A DNA stretch of 64,000 bases. It comes from JAXLWB01 sp046328715 (GTDB lineage: Bacteria; Chloroflexota; Anaerolineae; Caldilineales; Caldilineaceae). This document shows, piece by piece, positions 8,930-18,429 of the stretch; the stretch's first letter is position 1, and each line of letters begins with the position of its first letter. The stretch is taken from positions 1-64,000 of the forward strand of contig JAXLWB010000044.1 in NCBI GenBank assembly GCA_046328715.1. The letters run 5' to 3'. The translations under genes and the position numbers were made by a program. The notes under the pieces are model-generated. The model searched no databases. It was not told the DNA's origin and was given only the letters and a program-made list of their open reading frames with translations.

Positions 8930-8968
8930 AGTCCACCTGCTACTGAAAAACGTAACGAACAGTTGTAC

Positions 8969-10501
8969 TTACCGACTCAGCAACGGCAGAAACAGGTTAC
9001 CCACTCCTTCCACCTCCACTGCACCGCTGTCACAGGGCGAGTTTTGTGGGCGGGCCAAGTCCCGCTGATCGGTTGGGCTATTACACTCGTTGGCTGGCAC
9101 ATGATCGATGGCTGGGTTGCCGTTCGATGGCAGATGGGTCGCAGTGAAGCCACCATTAGTGGTCAACGGTCCCAGCGGCAATGCCACATTTTTCTGATCG
9201 CCCGTTTTTGTGAAGTCGGCACAATGGGTGTCGCTAGACAGGTTGTACCCAAGTGAAGTAACAACGCCGTCGCAATCGCCAGTGGTGTTGTTGGCTAAAA
9301 GACTTTTTTCGATAGTCAAAGTGCTGCTGCCACTCCCATCATTGTAGACACCTGCACCGAAGGCTGCGCTATTATTGGCGATGGTCACATAACCAAGTGT
9401 GGCTGTCCCCGATTGCTGTTGATAAACACCACCGCCGCCGCTCGTTGCTGTGTTGCCGCTTAACGTGCTATTGACCAATTGCAGGGTGCAAGTACTGTAG
9501 ATCGCCGCTCCATTGGTAGTGGCTGTGTTGCTATTAAGCGTCGAATGGGTGATGCTGATCGTGTCCGCATAACAACTGATGCCACCCCCTGTCGTCATGG
9601 CTTGATTGTGGCTAAAGGTGGAGTGGCTGATATCCGCAACGCCCTTTACCATCCACAGTCCGCCGCCATCGCCAATCGTGGCCTCGTTGTTGGAAAGTGT
9701 ACTGTATTCTAGGTTTAGCGTTCCCCAACTTTCAATCGCTCCACCATAGCCACCACTGTTATTATCAAAGAGAGTATGCGTGACGGTCACTTGCGTATTC
9801 TCAGCAAGATAGATTGCTGCTCCATCCAGCGCGCTATTGGAATGAAATTCGCTTTCGCTGACAACGAGAGAGCCACTGTTGACGCTGATGGCTCCGCCAG
9901 TACTCGAACCACCAGTAATGGTGTTTTCGCTAAAGACGCTATTGTAGACCTCAGCCGTACCCCCATCAATCAAGATTGCCGCACCTTTAGCCGCAGTCGA
10001 AGGTGTGCTAGTTGCGCTATTCGACTGAAAGGTTGAATTTTGAACGATCAGGCGATTGAACACAGCAACTGCACCCCCGCTGCTGTCGGTCTGATTGTTG
10101 CGCATCGTTACCCCATCTAGCGTTGCCTCGCCAAAGATCTCCAGCGGATAGCCACCTGCAAATTTACCATCGCTCAGCGTCAACCCACGCAAGGTCAGTT
10201 TTTGATTGGAAAAGACTTGAAAAAAGGCAGAGGTATTGCCACCGCTAATCGTAATCTTACCGCCGCCATCGATCACAACCTCTTTGGCAACTTCGATGCG
10301 ACCATTCAAAAGCACGGTTGCGACGCCACAGTTGAAGCTGATCGTTCCTCCCTCGGCGATCGCATTGCGCAGTTGAATGTCATCGCTACAGTTGGTGATG
10401 ACAGTGTCATCCGCTCTTGTAGGTAGTGCGAAGGCTGCGCTTGCGGTCTGTAACAACAGACCGACTACCAATATAGGCAATCCGACCATTTTTCTAAACA
10501 T
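8969..10501 (-). CDS. Secreted right-handed parallel beta-helix protein with C-terminal FLPLLSR tail
   Basis: This predicted exported surface protein has 510 residues. The signal peptide is at about 1-25 (basic MFRK, hydrophobic core, cleavage near AFA). An N-terminal segment, DDIQLRNAIAEGG to ISFNCG, resembles the entry of CSLREA/choice-of-anchor Q-type beta-helix proteins. About twelve rungs follow with repeated GG-[AV]-I/V, S-x-F-x-x-N-x-A and L-x-G-N-T-A-T patterns typical of pectate-lyase-like or Pmp helices. The segment around DQRDLARPQNSPCDSGAVE is the usual closing motif of such helices. The last residues are FLPLLSR, matching the tail on four other secreted proteins in the window. 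No enzymatic residues can be assigned; adhesion or a structural role is possible. Confidence 0.85.
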   Translation of the reverse strand: MFRKMVGLPILVVGLLLQTASAAFALPTRADDTVITNCSDDIQLRNAIAEGGTISFNCGVATVLLNGRIEVAKEVVIDGGGKITISGGNTSAFFQVFSNQKLTLRGLTLSDGKFAGGYPLEIFGEATLDGVTMRNNQTDSSGGAVAVFNRLIVQNSTFQSNSATSTPSTAAKGAAILIDGGTAEVYNSVFSENTITGGSSTGGAISVNSGSLVVSESEFHSNSALDGAAIYLAENTQVTVTHTLFDNNSGGYGGAIESWGTLNLEYSTLSNNEATIGDGGGLWMVKGVADISHSTFSHNQAMTTGGGISCYADTISITHSTLNSNTATTNGAAIYSTCTLQLVNSTLSGNTATSGGGGVYQQQSGTATLGYVTIANNSAAFGAGVYNDGSGSSTLTIEKSLLANNTTGDCDGVVTSLGYNLSSDTHCADFTKTGDQKNVALPLGPLTTNGGFTATHLPSNGNPAIDHVPANECNSPTDQRDLARPQNSPCDSGAVEVEGVGNLFLPLLSR

Positions 10502-10652
10502 AGCGCTCTCCTAGACCTTCAAATTATGGTATTGTGTCAACTCATCTACTTCAATACTCAACCTGACTCAATTGGGTACGACAACGAACGAAGAAATAAA
10601 CGAAGCAAACCTCGCCTTTCAGGACTGGTTGTTGCTGGAAGAATCAAGTCGA

Positions 10653-11372
10653 CTAAATCGCTAGTGCGGCTCTTAAATTGCTTTCGACGGGCAACTCCCA
10701 GATCTGCCATTGCTGAGATTGCGCATAGAGGGTGCGAGCGAGGCGAATTTGTTGGGGTAGATTCTCTGAAAAGCCGACTGTGACTTCTTGTAGTGGATAA
10801 CCAATGCCCTGACCGATGGCCTTGACCAACGCTTCCTTGCGCGACCAAAGTGAGAAAAAGGCGGGACGTTTTGTGGAAGCAGGGACATTTTTCCAATCGG
10901 CCTGTTCCTCAGGTGATGAAATAGTGGGGAAGATACCCTCGATCTCCACCTCGCTGCGTATTGCTTCAATATCAACCCCAACTTCTCGATTCCAGGCAAA
11001 GGCAAAAAGGGCACTTTCATGGCTGTGACTGACATTGAAGTGGAGATGCTGTTCAGGCAGTTGGCTCGCTAGCGATGGTTTACCCTGAGCCGCGTACGTG
11101 AATCGGACGATCGATGGCGCACAGTGGAGATAGCCACCCAGTAACTGCCTTAGCGTGCCACGTGCCACGATGTAGCGTCTGCGATCTCGCTCAAAATAAA
11201 AACGGCGGGCGCGCTCTTGTTCGTCCAAGCTCAAAAGCTGAGTTAGCCGTGTTACCGTTGCCGATGTCGCTTCCAGTGACGTCTGCCAGATCTGAATTTC
11301 AGCATTGGAAAGCTGCAACACCGGTAGATTTTGTTCAGTAGACAGCGTGTGCAGTGAGATGTTCAGGCCCAT
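10653..11372 (-). CDS. 4'-phosphopantetheinyl transferase superfamily protein (Sfp type)
   Basis: This enzyme transfers phosphopantetheine from coenzyme A to a conserved serine of acyl- or peptidyl-carrier proteins. At 239 residues it has Sfp-type (two-subdomain) length rather than the short AcpS type. Diagnostic motifs are FNVSHSH (112-118), VGVDIE with the Mg-binding Asp (131-136) and WSRKEA (176-181). A basic CoA-binding stretch, RRRYIVARG, lies at about 64-72. No polyketide or peptide synthetase gene is in the window, so its carrier-protein partner is unknown. It is probably transcribed separately from the upstream lipoprotein gene, since a hairpin lies between them. Confidence 0.92.
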   Translation of the reverse strand: MGLNISLHTLSTEQNLPVLQLSNAEIQIWQTSLEATSATVTRLTQLLSLDEQERARRFYFERDRRRYIVARGTLRQLLGGYLHCAPSIVRFTYAAQGKPSLASQLPEQHLHFNVSHSHESALFAFAWNREVGVDIEAIRSEVEIEGIFPTISSPEEQADWKNVPASTKRPAFFSLWSRKEALVKAIGQGIGYPLQEVTVGFSENLPQQIRLARTLYAQSQQWQIWELPVESNLRAALAI

Positions 11373-11410
11373 GCGGAGGATTTTACGTTATACTGATTGC
11401 GGTTGCAAAA

Positions 11411-11449
11411 GCCATGAATTTAGCCGTAACTATGGGTGAAATTCATGGC
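11411..11449 (-). terminator. Probable rho-independent terminator of the lipoprotein gene
   Basis: GCCATGAATTT (11411-11421) pairs perfectly with 11439-11449 across a 17-base loop. On the minus strand the hairpin is followed by TTTTGC. It lies 28 bases past the lipoprotein stop codon. Confidence 0.6.
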
Positions 11450-11477
11450 TTTTCAGAGTCCAATCGGTACCAATGGT

Positions 11478-12188
11478 TTACTGTACTGGCGGCTCGATCT
11501 TGATGTTGGGATCGTACTCGATCTCCTGAGTACTGACCGACTTGACACCCAGGGCATCACCGGAAATTTCTTGTTTGATAGGCAGTCCATCGGACGTGCG
11601 GACCCAGATTTTGACTGCGCTCTTCACATCCATCTTCATGGTGCTGCTCTTGTTCATGTCCATGTCGTAGCTATAGACCACGGTGTCTTGGCCGTTGATC
11701 GTTTCGTTGCCCACTTTGGTTGCATTGCTGGCTGTTTCGGCCAACATCTCTCCGCTCATGGCGTTCATTTGGGCTAGCATATCGCCAAGCTTCATCGGAG
11801 ACTCACTCCATGTATCACCCATCTTCATCCAGCCCTTGCCATCGACAAAGACCATCTCCATCTTCTGCCCACCCGTATCGGTGACCATACGCAATTGATC
11901 GGGCGGCTTGACTTCGGCGGTCATCTCCATTTTGCCTTGTGCAGAATCAATCGTAGTCTTGACTCGATAGGCACCAGCTGCCTGTTGATTCTTGAGTGCC
12001 TGGGTAACGGCTGCCAACGGATCATCGGGCAATGCAGGGTTATTCGCCCCTGTCTGCGTGTTGGTCGTAGCAGCCGAAGCATCGCTACTTGTCGATTCAT
12101 TCTTTTCGTCGTCCCCGCCACAGGCAGCCAGCGTCAAAAGTAAAAATAATACCAAGACGAAGAGTCCAAACTTGCGAAACTTGTTCAT
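11478..12188 (-). CDS. Lipoprotein, LppX/LprAFG- or LolA-like fold suspected
   Basis: This predicted membrane-anchored lipoprotein has 236 residues. A type II signal peptide ends in the lipobox LTLAAC with the lipidated Cys23. An acidic/Ser/Thr-rich linker follows to about residue 50. The rest is a single domain of alternating beta-strand segments with many Met residues, including RVKTTIDSAQGKMEMTAEV, QKMEMVFVDGKGWMKMGD and KIWVRTSDGLPIKQEI. This layout matches half-barrel lipid carriers of the LppX/LolA type, inferred from pattern rather than a diagnostic residue. It does not carry the YLP-type C-terminal tail. Function beyond surface localisation is uncertain. Confidence 0.8.
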   Translation of the reverse strand: MNKFRKFGLFVLVLFLLLTLAACGGDDEKNESTSSDASAATTNTQTGANNPALPDDPLAAVTQALKNQQAAGAYRVKTTIDSAQGKMEMTAEVKPPDQLRMVTDTGGQKMEMVFVDGKGWMKMGDTWSESPMKLGDMLAQMNAMSGEMLAETASNATKVGNETINGQDTVVYSYDMDMNKSSTMKMDVKSAVKIWVRTSDGLPIKQEISGDALGVKSVSTQEIEYDPNIKIEPPVQ

Positions 12189-12235
12189 GAGTTCTCCTGA
12201 TTCATATTCAAATAATTTACAATTCCGTCATCCTA

Positions 12236-13291
12236 TCACGACGTTAGCTTTTTATTCAACCAGCGAGGCAAGTTGTTGCCGATCATATTCACCCCCAGCA
12301 GCAAAAGTACGATCAGCGCGACCGCAAACATCTGTTGTTTCAGCCATTCCAGTGGATTGCGAATATAGTGAAACCGTGTCTGCTTGGCTAATCGAACAGC
12401 TCGTGGCTGGTCGGCGGCATAAGAGAATTCGACCTGATCGCCTGTTTTCAATCCAATTGTTTCTACATCGATGGCATCCACACCCAGGATCGACTCCTTG
12501 TAGCCTTGTGGCGTATAGCGCACAACCACAATGTCATACAACTGCGCCACGTTGATTTTGGTCTCCCATTCGCCGTCGCCGTGGTCACTGGGCAAGGGAT
12601 CGACCGTTGTCACCCGATGAACCTCTTCCACTGTGCCGGTGGCCTGAAGTGGCGTGCGGCTGGGATCTTCGGCGTTGCGCCAATCCACATACTTGAGCGC
12701 AAAAGGTACGCAAAAAAGCACCACACACAACACACTCAGCAACAGACAACCCATACGATTTCGCAGCGACTTCCAACCCAGCCAGCCCAGGCCAATCACG
12801 CCCAATCCCCAACCAATCCACCTCCACGGGATCCACGTCCAAGTGGATTGATCGGCAAAACGCGTAATGTCAAACCAACCGTTGATCGAAAGGCGGCGCA
12901 CCGTAACCTGTTGACCTTGATGCAGGGAATCAAAATAGCGCGCGTCGGTGCGGAAGCCCGATGTCGTCTCTGCGCCGTTCGAACCTGGATAACTGACCTG
13001 GATGCGAAACTCTTCTTGCCAGTCACCTTCCTTGCGATAGCGGATCATTTCCTTTTTCTCAATCACCTTCGCCGTAATCGGTATACCCGCCGAATCGAGA
13101 TAGAGTGATGTGCCTACCAGTCCGCCGACATAGACCAATACAATCGCAAGCAAGGTAAACCAGCCATTCTTGATGCGCAGCACCCATTGCAACAAGCGGG
13201 TCACGAGCGCAACAATGGGCAAGGAAAGCAGCAGGCCAAGGCCAAAAATGATGATTGTGCCTACTGTATCTGGTGAAGAACCAAAGCTCAT
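12236..13291 (-). CDS. DUF3592-type membrane protein
   Basis: This integral membrane protein of 351 residues has no recognised enzymatic residues. It has two N-terminal helices (about 10-60), then a soluble beta domain with a FRIQVSYPGSNGAETT segment and QQVTVRRLSINGWFDITRF. A helix pair follows at about 165-205. A second soluble beta domain has DIVVVRYTPQGYKE and GDQVEFSYAADQPRAVRLA, and there is a C-terminal helix near 320-340. The two repeated domains with the ending 'G-D-Q-V ... Y ... P ... A' match the DUF3592 pattern, so the protein looks like a tandem DUF3592. It lies 47 bases downstream of the hairpin after the vWA-protein gene; function unknown. Confidence 0.8.
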   Translation of the reverse strand: MSFGSSPDTVGTIIIFGLGLLLSLPIVALVTRLLQWVLRIKNGWFTLLAIVLVYVGGLVGTSLYLDSAGIPITAKVIEKKEMIRYRKEGDWQEEFRIQVSYPGSNGAETTSGFRTDARYFDSLHQGQQVTVRRLSINGWFDITRFADQSTWTWIPWRWIGWGLGVIGLGWLGWKSLRNRMGCLLLSVLCVVLFCVPFALKYVDWRNAEDPSRTPLQATGTVEEVHRVTTVDPLPSDHGDGEWETKINVAQLYDIVVVRYTPQGYKESILGVDAIDVETIGLKTGDQVEFSYAADQPRAVRLAKQTRFHYIRNPLEWLKQQMFAVALIVLLLLGVNMIGNNLPRWLNKKLTS

Positions 13292-13308
13292 AATGGTTGA
13301 TTTTTTGA

Positions 13309-13343
13309 ATGTATCGGGTCGGCTACGAGCCGACCCGATACAT
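13309..13343. terminator. Perfect 15-bp hairpin between the vWA-protein gene and the DUF3592 gene
   Basis: ATGTATCGGGTCGGC (13309-13323) pairs with 13329-13343 around a 5-base loop. It lies 18 bases past the stop of the secreted vWA protein gene. No good U-tract follows on the minus strand, so it may be a terminator, an attenuator or an mRNA-stabilising hairpin. Confidence 0.5.
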
Positions 13344-13361
13344 GATTATACAAGAAGCCGA

Positions 13362-16300
13362 TTATCGTACAACTAACGGCAAATAGACCCGAATTCCAGC
13401 GCTATCCTCGCCGAGCGTGAGCATGACCTCTGCATCGTCCACGACATGGATCGAACCACCGTTGTCGATGAAGTATTCGGCACGTACATTGACCTTGCCG
13501 CTTGCGCCATCTGCCTTGGTGAAGTTGGCGATAAGCTGACCATTGCTGTCGCTCGTTCCTGTGATCACTTCGGCACCGTCAATCGTGCCTTGGCTTCCGC
13601 TGTCGTCGCTGACGCCGATGCGCAGCGAGACGTTGGGTACTGGATTGCCCCAAACATCAGTAACGGTAGCCATCAGATTTGAACTGTTGCTGCTTCCTGT
13701 CAGGTCGGTTGGGCTTGCTTGCAAATGGATGGCATGAACGCCAGGTTCAGCGATATTGACAAAAGCGGTTGCGGTTACCCCGCCTAGATCGCCGCTGACC
13801 GTTGCTTTGCCTGGTGAAGTATCCGCCGTAAAGGTAATTGTGATACGGCCATTCTTGGTATAGCCGGTGATGGTTTGACCGTTGTTGCCACTTGCCTCAA
13901 GCGTACCGCGATCCGTCGTCAGGTTGATCGGCGTGCCATCGACAACTGGTAGATCGGAATCATCGTAGGCGATCAATGTTAAGGTTGCAGTATCGACGCC
14001 ATTGGGGCGAATCGCCGCTTCACCCAGCGGGTTGAGCAACACAATCTGGCTTGCTTCGCGGTAACGAGTGACGGTAGCGCTGTCACTGTCTGTGATCGAA
14101 CCGCGCTCGCGCTCGACAAAGGTTACTGCAACCTCTCCATGCGCCAGCGAAGGGCCATCGAAAAACGCCTGACTGGGAGTGACCAGCAACTCGCGCTCGA
14201 TTGACGCGCCAGCCGCAATACAGACGCCGAAGAGTTGCTCGCTGCCATCGTCGCCCTGCGGAAGGCTCCACGTGTAGCTCCAGCCTTCGGGGAGGGTCAC
14301 ACTATCGGCGTAGCCAGCAAAGCACTGTTGGACATTGCCCAGATTGGTGATGCGCACCGGAAGCGAAAGCGTTCCACCCACATAGCTGACCTGCTTATTG
14401 AGCATCGTCACTTCAATCGGCTGGAAGTCGTAGGGAATCGAGTCGTTGCGCACAAAGTTCACTCCGTTGATCGCACCCTGGATCCAGAGATAGCCCACGC
14501 CTTTGCCCGGCGCATCCAAATCAGGTAAGCTGAAAATCCCGTCGCCGGAGCGCCCATCTCCATGTTGACCATCATCGTAGAGGACAAATGGGCTGCCAAA
14601 ACGTTCGCCATTCGGTCGTTGCAGCCAGGCCGAGAGTGAATTGCCATCGACCGTGGAACCCAGTCGGGTGGAAATACGCACCTTCCCCAGGGATGGCAAC
14701 ATCCGCTCGCCCACCGTGCTGGCCTGGATCGAACTGGCCGCCAGTGCGCTAAAGGTGAAAGTACCTTCGGAATTGCTTTGGGCGTCGATGGTGGCGCTCC
14801 ACTCACCGACACTTGCATTGAGCCTAGCCGAAGTGTTGACATTGACTTGCACATATTGCACCATGCGGTCATCGCCCACGTTGTTCATGGTGATACAGAG
14901 TACGTTAGCCGTGTCGTTGCAATCGACTGGGTTTCCCGCCGGATCTTCGACGATCATTGGCTCGAAACGCCCGCTGTAGCCGGTTTGCAGGAAGCCCACG
15001 CTCTCCATCAAACTGTCCACGGCCACCGTATACGTCCGTGTTGGCTGCGGTGGCGCGGGAACAAACTTGTAACCCATGCCATTGACCGCACCGGCGGCGT
15101 CCTTGTTGCTCACCAGGAATTTGGTCGTGGTGCTACCGCCACCGATCAGGTCGATGTGGCGTTCGCGCAGTCCGATCTCGGCATTGGCCGCTTCGCCATG
15201 CAAGCTGCCATATTGATAACGAATTTCGCCGGTCTCGGTATTGAGCCAGATTTGGTAAGCTCGGTAGCGACCATTTTGGTCGTAGCCTTGGGTCGAGATG
15301 ATGTGCCATTGAAAATCGAAGTTGGCACTAAAGACACAGACCTGCGGGCCGTAATAGTGAGTATTTGGATTGCCATCCAGGATGTACTTGCAACTCTCAT
15401 CGGCATCGACTTGGGCTGGAACGAGGACGACGCCATCGTCAGTTTGTTGGAGCGTAGCGCTGTTGGTTGCATCTGCCACACTGGCCAAGGAGGGCGGTTT
15501 GATGTCATAGGACCACTGCATGTCGTTGTTCAAGACATCCAGGTATTCGCGGAAGAACCTGATGATCGGACAAGGAGAAGCACAGGGGGCGAATTCGAGA
15601 AAACCATCCTGGCTAACACCGACCGAGGTCTGATCGCTGCCATAGTAAGGAAAGGCTTCGGGCAAGGTGTAGACCATATAACCCGTGTCAGGTAACTGCC
15701 CTTCGCCCTGACCCAACGACTCGGCTGGGAACCATTGATACTCGCCCGCCTCCAGCCGATCCCAGCGATAGGTGAAATTATCGCTGACGTAGTCACTCCA
15801 TTTGCCTGCGCCGGCACTGTTGGCAACTTGGGCACGCAGAATATCTGCCGCACTGCCCAACTGATCCTCGCGCACGTAGATAAACTGACCGCCCGAACCG
15901 AGCGCCGTGAGCAGATAAGGCACAATGCCGGTCGATTGGCTACCATTGGCTGCCTTGCCCAAATAATCGATCTCACCGCCCGTTACATCGCTCATCTTGG
16001 TCGGCAACACGCCAGCACAGCCGCCCAGCATGGCAAACGAGCCACGAATCTGTTGCTGATTGAGCAGCCGCCTGCTGTTTTCAATCGACGGGGAAAGCGT
16101 GCTGGCCCGGTCGGTGTAGAGCCAGATGTCGCCTCCTCTTTGTTGTTGTGCAGCCTGGGCCATGGCGCTCAAGGCATTGACCGAACAGTCGCCATCGGCT
16201 GCACCGATCGTTGTCAAGGAGTCGATGGCAGGATTGACGAGGTCGGCATAGAACTTTTGCCCGACAGGCTGTTGCAAGCCGGGATTGGCGTTGTTGAAGG

Positions 16301-18218
16301 TGTAGAGATTGAACTCAGTCCCCTTGGGCGCAGGAGCCAGATCGTTGACCTGCTCCTTCATCACGGTTTTGACGGCGTCGATCTTTCCGCTGTCGGCCAT
16401 GCTGGCGCTGTTATCGACCACCCAAGTCAGGTTCTTCCACCACTTGAAGTCCTCGGGTGCGCCGCCTACTGGCAGATCGTTGGTTGCCTGCACCGCGCTG
16501 GCCGTAACAGAGTTGGTTGCCGCAGTTGCCGCAGCACTGAGAAAACCAGGGCGAATGCCAATGTTCTGCTGGACAATGGCCCCCACATCGCCATTGGTAG
16601 GTTTGCCACTTTTCACCCACGACCAGAGATAGACAAAGGCGGTGCAGGTGTCGTCAAAGATGTCACCATTTTCGGAGAAGATCGGGTCAGTGAAGACCTG
16701 TTGCAGCGGAGTGGAGCCAAAGCCAGTGCGATCCTGGTTGTCATTCGCACTGTCTTCCAGGTCCCAAAGCATGGCGGCAATTGCCATTTCGTTGTTGGGC
16801 GTGTTGAGTGTGGCCGAATAGGTGTCGCGTGTCTCCAGGTTGAAGAAGCTCGAATTTTTGCCTGGACCACGTACGTCAATATAGTAATTGCCATCGGTGC
16901 GACCAAAGGCGCTGCGTACCGCACTTTGGTAGTAATTGGCGTAGCCCTCAGACCAGGCCAACTCAGGGTCGCCCAGATTCTGATCCGAGGAGTGATCGCC
17001 GCCCGGTGTGTCGTCGCAGCCATAGTTGTCATCGGCCTGGTGGTTCCATTCGTGGATGATCACACTATCGTCCCACTGGTCGGGGTCGGAGGCGGCATCG
17101 GCAATCGTGATTTCGTCAAACACATAGCCGTTATAGTGGGATTGGTCGTCGTCATCGCCTGCTTCCCAGTTGACCTCTGCCTGATAGTCAAAGATCGCAT
17201 CGTCGCCCACGGCGCCGCCATTGTTGTTCCAGAAGCGCCAGGCATCCAAGATCGCATCGCCGATGTTCATGATGCCGCTCTGCTCTTCGGTGAGTGTGTA
17301 ATTGCGTGTATAATCGCCACCATCCGAGTCCCAGGTGTTGCTGTCAAACTCGTAGACATCTTCAGGTGGAATCAAACCATCTTCCTGAATTTCGGCAATA
17401 TCATGGCCTGCATTGTCCTGAATCACCGCATGGAGACGAACATAAAGTTCGAGGGTATCGTCAAAGATGCCATCGTCATCGCAAAAGCTGAAGGAGTAAC
17501 GTCCCTGGTCATCGGTGATGGTTTCGCCGTAGGAGTCGTCAAAGAGCGTATCTTCTTCGCGCATCTCGACCAGAGCCGAACGAACCGGCACAATACTATC
17601 TGCCGCATAGCCATTCTTGGTCGGCGCGCGTTCGATGCGCTGCATCACGCCGTGGACACTAAAGCACGGATCGCCGTTGGGGGCTGTGGTTGCGGCGGCT
17701 GTTACCTCAGGTTGTGACGATGCATCTTGCACTTCGGGCAGGGTCGAACCCATCGGGTTTACTGCCTGGGGATCCTTACGCGAGAAGGCAACGGTCCCAT
17801 TCTGATCGACGATCAGGTAGAGGATCGCAGCGTCGGTAAACTGTGCCTCGCTTCCTAGCGGCAAAATGGCAGTGGCTGCGACTTCGTAGATTCCTGGCCC
17901 TGGCAAGTGCAATCGGCGTGACTGGATCATGGGCGTCTGTGCTGGTACATTGCTCCAACTGGTTTCGGCTGGCCCGTCGAGCAATTCGCCGCCATCGACC
18001 AGTGTCCATTCGATGCGCAACACAGGTGCAGCGATCCCTGGCGTCGCCTCCGCGGTCAGTGCTACCTCGTTGGCTCCGTTGGCGTAGGCGGTCAGCGAAA
18101 TGCCGACCATGCCCTTGTTGATGTCATGCGCAAAAACAACCTGCGGCACCGAAAGTGCGAGTAAAGCAAGCAAAAAGATCAGCAAAAGCCGACGATTGGC
18201 AAGACCAGACCAGTGCAT
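13362..18218 (-). CDS. Secreted multidomain protein: HExxH peptidase-like, vWA and Ig-like domains, YLPLVVR tail
   Basis: The ATG at 18218 (1618 residues) is chosen because GAAGGAG precedes it and the protein then begins with a signal peptide ending near VVFA (residue 30). The order is: Ig-like N-terminal domain; a segment with two-stranded carboxypeptidase-regulatory-like pattern; a metalloprotease-like region with HEWNH (389-393) followed by WSEGYANYY, which could supply the third zinc ligand; a von Willebrand A domain with MIDAS start DNSAS (602-606); a middle beta-rich region; and two invasin-type (Big_1-like) Ig domains near the C-terminus. The last residues are VYLPLVVR. The protein is predicted to be exported and surface-attached. 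Whether the peptidase region is active is not shown; cleavage of host, prey or matrix proteins is speculation. Confidence 0.88.
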   Translation of the reverse strand: MHWSGLANRRLLLIFLLALLALSVPQVVFAHDINKGMVGISLTAYANGANEVALTAEATPGIAAPVLRIEWTLVDGGELLDGPAETSWSNVPAQTPMIQSRRLHLPGPGIYEVAATAILPLGSEAQFTDAAILYLIVDQNGTVAFSRKDPQAVNPMGSTLPEVQDASSQPEVTAAATTAPNGDPCFSVHGVMQRIERAPTKNGYAADSIVPVRSALVEMREEDTLFDDSYGETITDDQGRYSFSFCDDDGIFDDTLELYVRLHAVIQDNAGHDIAEIQEDGLIPPEDVYEFDSNTWDSDGGDYTRNYTLTEEQSGIMNIGDAILDAWRFWNNNGGAVGDDAIFDYQAEVNWEAGDDDDQSHYNGYVFDEITIADAASDPDQWDDSVIIHEWNHQADDNYGCDDTPGGDHSSDQNLGDPELAWSEGYANYYQSAVRSAFGRTDGNYYIDVRGPGKNSSFFNLETRDTYSATLNTPNNEMAIAAMLWDLEDSANDNQDRTGFGSTPLQQVFTDPIFSENGDIFDDTCTAFVYLWSWVKSGKPTNGDVGAIVQQNIGIRPGFLSAAATAATNSVTASAVQATNDLPVGGAPEDFKWWKNLTWVVDNSASMADSGKIDAVKTVMKEQVNDLAPAPKGTEFNLYTFNNANPGLQQPVGQKFYADLVNPAIDSLTTIGAADGDCSVNALSAMAQAAQQQRGGDIWLYTDRASTLSPSIENSRRLLNQQQIRGSFAMLGGCAGVLPTKMSDVTGGEIDYLGKAANGSQSTGIVPYLLTALGSGGQFIYVREDQLGSAADILRAQVANSAGAGKWSDYVSDNFTYRWDRLEAGEYQWFPAESLGQGEGQLPDTGYMVYTLPEAFPYYGSDQTSVGVSQDGFLEFAPCASPCPIIRFFREYLDVLNNDMQWSYDIKPPSLASVADATNSATLQQTDDGVVLVPAQVDADESCKYILDGNPNTHYYGPQVCVFSANFDFQWHIISTQGYDQNGRYRAYQIWLNTETGEIRYQYGSLHGEAANAEIGLRERHIDLIGGGSTTTKFLVSNKDAAGAVNGMGYKFVPAPPQPTRTYTVAVDSLMESVGFLQTGYSGRFEPMIVEDPAGNPVDCNDTANVLCITMNNVGDDRMVQYVQVNVNTSARLNASVGEWSATIDAQSNSEGTFTFSALAASSIQASTVGERMLPSLGKVRISTRLGSTVDGNSLSAWLQRPNGERFGSPFVLYDDGQHGDGRSGDGIFSLPDLDAPGKGVGYLWIQGAINGVNFVRNDSIPYDFQPIEVTMLNKQVSYVGGTLSLPVRITNLGNVQQCFAGYADSVTLPEGWSYTWSLPQGDDGSEQLFGVCIAAGASIERELLVTPSQAFFDGPSLAHGEVAVTFVERERGSITDSDSATVTRYREASQIVLLNPLGEAAIRPNGVDTATLTLIAYDDSDLPVVDGTPINLTTDRGTLEASGNNGQTITGYTKNGRITITFTADTSPGKATVSGDLGGVTATAFVNIAEPGVHAIHLQASPTDLTGSSNSSNLMATVTDVWGNPVPNVSLRIGVSDDSGSQGTIDGAEVITGTSDSNGQLIANFTKADGASGKVNVRAEYFIDNGGSIHVVDDAEVMLTLGEDSAGIRVYLPLVVR

Positions 18219-18380
18219 AGCGTCTCCTTCAGGTAGTGGATCGTAATTATCAAAGAATACCCAACAACGAATGAAGAAATTAACGAATAAAGTGTTTGAC
18301 GATTCGTTGTTGCTTGTATTGTTCATCCTGATAATCGACAATGGATTTGATTCACTATAGCAATTTGCTGCGATTTGTCT

Positions 18381-18394
18381 GTGTCCTAGGACAC
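18381..18394. promoter_or_regulatory. Perfect 14-bp palindrome, candidate operator
   Basis: GTGTCCTAGGACAC is a perfect palindrome 163 bases upstream of the vWA-protein start on the minus strand. Position and symmetry suit a dimeric regulator. No regulator can be named. Confidence 0.3.
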
Positions 18395-18429
18395 GCATGG
18401 ACGTTTCGTGGAAATAGGGGTGTTTGAGG

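Noticed and set aside
15735..17717. 660-codon open frame on the plus strand antisense to the vWA-protein gene
   Set aside because: It has no ribosome binding site, no recognisable domain and a composition fully explained by the codon bias of the gene on the opposite strand.
18219..18398. 60-residue N-terminal extension of the 1618-residue secreted protein
   Set aside because: The extension would bury the signal peptide; a good ribosome binding site precedes the internal ATG at 18218.
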